Shown: piece after piece, positions 36,401 through 38,216 of the stretch
Layout: every line of letters begins with the position of its first letter
How positions within the stretch are numbered: position 1 is the first letter of the stretch
From: a virus
Length of the DNA: 38,216 nucleotides
Strand: one strand, 5' to 3'
Virus record (IMG/VR): IMGVR_UViG_3300024346_005423
Span: 1-38,216 of that record
Notes under the pieces: model-generated
Databases searched by the model: none
Seen by the model: only the letters and a program-made list of their open reading frames with translations
Told to the model about the DNA's origin: nothing
Program-made: the position numbers and the translations under genes

Positions 36401-36803
36401 ATCCATTCAAATCAGTAATATTTTGAGTGGTTCGAATATTAGTTACTTTTAAATAACCACGTGCTTCTATATTACGCTTGGGAGTATAGCTTACAAGATT
36501 TGCTAATTTAATAACACTATCTCTACGTTCAGCAGTATCAATAAAGTTTTCACGAGTATTTAAATCATTGCGGAATGCAAGACCCTGTCCCATAAACGCC
36601 ATAACGTCAAGCAATGCAATAAATTCAGAACTTTCAATATAATCATTGAATGTTTCAGGATAATATGCACGTAAATAATCTATGAAACTTTTACGCAAGG
36701 TTTCATAGTCAAAGCTACGAAAATCAGCTTGGTTGAAAGTTTGGTATATTGCTTTCCAGTCGTTTACACCGAATATTGCACTTTTACGACTGCTGGTTGC
36801 CAT
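33405..36803 (-). CDS. 6: Baseplate wedge protein, T4 gp6-like (Baseplate_J type)
   Basis: 1132 residues against about 660 in T4 gp6, so it carries large insertions. Residues 1-120 match the gp6 start in pattern: FNQADFRSFDYETLRKSFIDY, FIALLDVMAFMGQGLAFRND, AERRDSVIKLANLVSYTPKR. The Baseplate_J core lies at about 335-450 with QVSYIFGDGVFSEIPVG, then REVR-like VRESLADIKQRAPSRYYTQN and MVNGQDYNNFPYTL. The C-terminus has MNTYFNINNWNFGDTFYFSE and a YEIFV end typical of the family. In T4, gp6 dimers form the inner ring of the wedge that ties the six arms together. AGGAA lies upstream of the ATG, and the gap before it holds a GATAAATA box and a 30-codon ORF. Gene order with gp25 just upstream supports the call. 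Confidence 0.92.
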   Translation of the reverse strand: MATSSRKSAIFGVNDWKAIYQTFNQADFRSFDYETLRKSFIDYLRAYYPETFNDYIESSEFIALLDVMAFMGQGLAFRNDLNTRENFIDTAERRDSVIKLANLVSYTPKRNIEARGYLKVTNIRTTQNITDLNGFNLSNVPILWNDPANASWLEQFNTIINASLVNTQRVGLPANTAQILGVKTDEYTLQIPAGSLPVIPFNATVSGINMNFELCSVSTVGEDYVYELPPAPTNRFNMLYRNDKLGYGSPNTGFFFYFKQGSLTNFDFTLQNQISNQVIDIGNIQGVNNTDIWLYQISQANGAFGLWNKVDNIYADAYLQTENSEREIYSVNSRFNDQVSYIFGDGVFSEIPVGNFRAYVRAGNALTYTVQPTEIQGLSISISYVSRVGRVETMTIGLSLPLPVTTAQVRESLADIKQRAPSRYYTQNRMVNGQDYNNFPYTLYSSIIKSKAINRSSVGVSKNLDLLDPTGKYSSTNSYSNDGGVWLDDTIGNALLTINSLSDITTFLTGTLAAILSDNRSLQYYIQNYSRYAIGSTTDLTLVSDPSTSAVYWQTSTVDANSNTGYFYSIINSVDTPISVGIYSTNNTKYITKGALLKFIAPSGYYFDNNNRLVRGIASPSDVTYIWTTVLNVIGDGYNNGIGQFANGTGPITLNGFVPSDAIMTTVIPTFSNTLPKSVTDECTIRLDLQQNFSLVFNNSLTIAQTRWSVEPYNTSSYFVNFQSVGYNRYTVTYRSLAYYFGSVADTRFTFEAGKLVFDPFSGIILQDFVKVLATNTQPSSNYPLSQPVTASIIGQTVQSDGYIDDFEVEVASINVNDRTLIDNPDFFNQITGYVTGNTNIGIYVFFEEIQDAINLSRKQLIFSTQVIYQYSTQSQIEIVKYEYPEGQLFYAYSDNIFFITVQDPTVLIPFYNLVAQPQYSRKSGRQGLQFQYRHNSNNTTRIDPATTNIIDLYVVNQAYYTAYQNWIQDVTDTVPMPTRPSISELTTAYSQIQDYKMLTDSAILNSVVFKPLFGPKAAAALRGTIKVIKNSKTNASDSEIRSLVLSTMNTYFNINNWNFGDTFYFSELSAYIHAEIGELVSSCVLVPNDPTMAFGDLYEIKCLPYEIFVNAATSSDVLVIAALTPAELQIA

Positions 36804-36895
36804 TATAGTATTCCTATCTTTTTAAATATAGTGTAATTTTCAAAATGATATATTTTCATATTGTTTTTTTCTTCCGTTAGTTTATATTCAAACAT
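36803..36895 (-). CDS. Possible 30-codon leader ORF before gp6
   Basis: An ATG at 36893-36895 opens a frame coding MFEYKLTEEKNNMKIYHFEN and ten more residues, ending in a TAA that overlaps the gp6 ATG (TAATG). It starts about 20 bases downstream of the GATAAATA box. There is no Shine-Dalgarno site (ATAGAATAAAACT). The exact start/stop coupling resembles other junctions in this window, but an ORF this short can arise by chance. If real it is a coupling leader or a tiny protein. Confidence 0.3.
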   Translation of the reverse strand: MFEYKLTEEKNNMKIYHFENYTIFKKIGIL

Positions 36896-36914
36896 AGTTT
36901 TATTCTATTTTAAG

Positions 36915-36922
36915 TATTTATC
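36915..36922 (-). promoter_or_regulatory. Probable T4-type late promoter (GATAAATA) for gp6
   Basis: The minus strand reads TATGATAAATACTTAAAATAG in the 147-base gap between gp25 and gp6, the longest gap in the window. It matches the T4 late box at seven of eight positions and shares the following ACT with the promoter at 11840. It would drive gp6 and the giant gene. Confidence 0.55.
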
Positions 36923-36950
36923 ATACCTGATAACAGGCGTTTTTAAGGAA

Positions 36951-37400
36951 TTATTGTAAAATAGCTATATTGGTAGCACTATTAAAGAATACACTTAGTT
37001 CTAGTGCTTGATTAAACGGAGATACTGCTATTTCAACTTCTAACAATATCCCGTTTTCATGAGGATATGCACGAACTGTGTTAAGAATTAATCTAGGATC
37101 AAAATTTGCTACTCTGCGTATCTCATTTTCTAATTGAAATTGAACATCTGTGGTGTTTGGTTCAAAAATAAATGACCACAATGTGGTTCCGTACCCCGGT
37201 TGCCCTACTTTTTCTCCTTGCCGAATGTTAAGAGAATTTACAAAATCTTGTATTACCAATGGGGTATCAACTAATCCAAATTGACTTCCTACATTATATG
37301 GTTTTACTGGTGATCCTGTGCCGGCTGCCGGTCCGGTGGGAAGATTCGTAGAACGGGGCGTATAAGCGTTTTGAGTGCTAAATCCAATATATGAAGGCAT
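36951..37400 (-). CDS. 25: Baseplate wedge protein, T4 gp25-like (GPW_gp25 family)
   Basis: 149 residues, close to the 132 of T4 gp25, with a Pro/Thr-rich N-terminal extension (1-45). The family core is clear: PLVIQDFVNSLNIRQGEKVG, QPGYGTTLWSFIFEP, then LENEIRRVANFDPRLILNTV and GILLEVEIAV. gp25 joins the gp6 ring of the baseplate wedge to the tail sheath and initiates sheath assembly; relatives are also found in type VI secretion and R-type pyocins. The start is seven bases after the stop of the upstream gene. A CATAAATA overlaps that stop, but no Shine-Dalgarno site is evident. Confidence 0.93.
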   Translation of the reverse strand: MPSYIGFSTQNAYTPRSTNLPTGPAAGTGSPVKPYNVGSQFGLVDTPLVIQDFVNSLNIRQGEKVGQPGYGTTLWSFIFEPNTTDVQFQLENEIRRVANFDPRLILNTVRAYPHENGILLEVEIAVSPFNQALELSVFFNSATNIAILQ

Positions 37401-37407
37401 GATGTAT

Positions 37408-38216
37408 TTATGCTGATAAAATAGTTGATCTTGACGGCGGTGGTTGACCGGTAGTTAGTGTATACTGTTCATTTCGTAGGGTTATTACCTTTTTATCCAA
37501 GTCTTCTAATTTAGTTTTAGCTGTTACAACTGCTTGTTCTAATGCAGGTATAGCAGGGTCACCTTGTGGTAAATCTTGTTTAGCTTTAGTAAGTGCATAT
37601 CTTGCATCTCTTTCAGCCTTAGCTAAATCAAAACGAGACTCATCTAATGTTTCAATTTCTTTTTTATTTGCATCATATGTAGCAATTTCAGCTTGGGATA
37701 AACCTCGATTAGAAGCTGCAACCGATCCTGAAAAGTTTGGTGCAGGCACTTTGGTGTCACCCAACAAGTTACGAATTTGTGATGTTAATTCACTTCTATC
37801 CGTTGTATTCACTGCTACAGTTGGCATCTTTATTGGATTTGCTCCTCCCGCATTAAGAGAATTAATACTTGCTGAAAGTGAAGCTGCTGCACCAACAGAT
37901 AATCCGGTACTAGCTAATGATAATAAACTTTGATTTCCGGCTGATATATTTTTTGTTAGATTAGGTACGTTGGATGATAGTCGGTTGATTGACCCACTCG
38001 TAGCTGAATTACCAACCGAAAGAGAAGTTACTATACTTGATAATGCACTAGATACAGGTATTCCGTTTAACGTACTAGTTGATGCATTTTTTGTCACAGA
38101 TGCTATATTAGTCAAGGCAGGCAAAGATAAACTTGAACCAGTTGCTTTATTTACAACAGCAAACGCTGCTGCCGCTCCACCTGGCAATGCATTTAAACCA
38201 CTAGCAAGTGAAGAAC
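37408..38216 (-). CDS. Low-complexity structural protein, 5' end outside the window
   Basis: The frame is open through the right edge, so at least 269 residues of a longer protein are visible. A TTG at 38185-38187 is not a convincing start, because the residues before it (SSLASGLNAL) continue the same composition. The visible part is Ser/Ala/Asn/Thr-rich (SLSVGNSATSGSINRLSSNV), followed by a charged, heptad-like helix around the last 90 residues (EIETLDESRFDLAKAERDAR; VVTAKTKLEDLDKKVITLRN) and a Pro-rich tail. The composition and the position ahead of gp25 point to a baseplate or tail protein. I cannot match it to a T4 gene. Confidence 0.7.
   Translation of the reverse strand, partial: SSLASGLNALPGGAAAAFAVVNKATGSSLSLPALTNIASVTKNASTSTLNGIPVSSALSSIVTSLSVGNSATSGSINRLSSNVPNLTKNISAGNQSLLSLASTGLSVGAAASLSASINSLNAGGANPIKMPTVAVNTTDRSELTSQIRNLLGDTKVPAPNFSGSVAASNRGLSQAEIATYDANKKEIETLDESRFDLAKAERDARYALTKAKQDLPQGDPAIPALEQAVVTAKTKLEDLDKKVITLRNEQYTLTTGQPPPSRSTILSA

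Noticed and set aside
36923-36938. Stem-loop CCTG-TTAT-CAGG in the gp25-gp6 gap as a terminator
   Set aside because: The stem is only four base pairs and no T-run follows on the minus strand.
37405-37412. CATAAATA before gp25 as a late promoter
   Set aside because: It overlaps the upstream stop codon and lies too close to the gp25 start; kept only as a weak possibility.
1-38216. tRNA genes, CRISPR arrays, insertion sequences or attachment sites
   Set aside because: None was seen: gaps between genes are too short for tRNAs apart from the 147-base gap, which shows no cloverleaf, and no regular DNA repeats or transposase motifs are present.

Overview
The window is a stretch of an AT-rich tailed-phage genome. 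Every gene I accept lies on the minus strand, intergenic gaps are almost absent, and the right half is a T4-type contractile-tail (myovirus) baseplate module. The anchors are a gp25-like wedge protein and a gp6-like wedge protein (Baseplate_J-type), followed by a single 18.5-kb gene. Several fibre and structural N-termini look like those of T4-like myoviruses of marine or freshwater bacteria. No host can be named from the sequence. A T4-type late promoter, TATAAATA followed by TTAGGAG, supports T4-like late transcription.

Layout in the direction of transcription (right to left): (1) 38216-33405, the 3' part of a low-complexity structural gene cut by the window edge, gp25-like, a possible 30-codon leader ORF, and gp6-like. 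(2) 33383-14898, a 6161-residue virion protein in the place of gp7. It combines a tail-associated N-terminal module, a chitin-binding-like segment, an FG-GAP-type propeller, an Asp-box-type propeller, and many copies of a short 'GGI..NT.YYV' module. (3) 14883-11872, a 50-codon gene, a 206-residue structural protein, a fibre with a processing-type C-terminal domain, and a second fibre-like protein. (4) 11824-660, a cluster of overlapping genes for glycan or small-molecule chemistry behind its own late promoter: two GT-A-like glycosyltransferases, another GT-A-like enzyme, a radical SAM protein with extra cysteine clusters, a GDP-mannose 3,5-epimerase-like enzyme, a GT-B-like glycosyltransferase, an FkbM methyltransferase, a second GT-B-like gene broken by one in-frame TAA, and an 841-residue protein of tandem GT-A-like units without the DxD metal site. 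(5) 660-122, a 46-residue zinc ribbon and a secreted glycine-zipper protein, then perhaps the start of another gene at the left edge.

Taken together, the window reads as 'build the baseplate and fibres, then build or attach sugars'. The nested start/stop overlaps and the position directly behind the fibre genes suggest that the glycan cluster is made late. It may decorate the virion (for instance the fibres or the giant protein) or remodel the host surface. That link is inference. The assignments of gp25, gp6, FkbM, radical SAM and the epimerase are firm. The 101-, 111- and 206-residue proteins have no assigned function.
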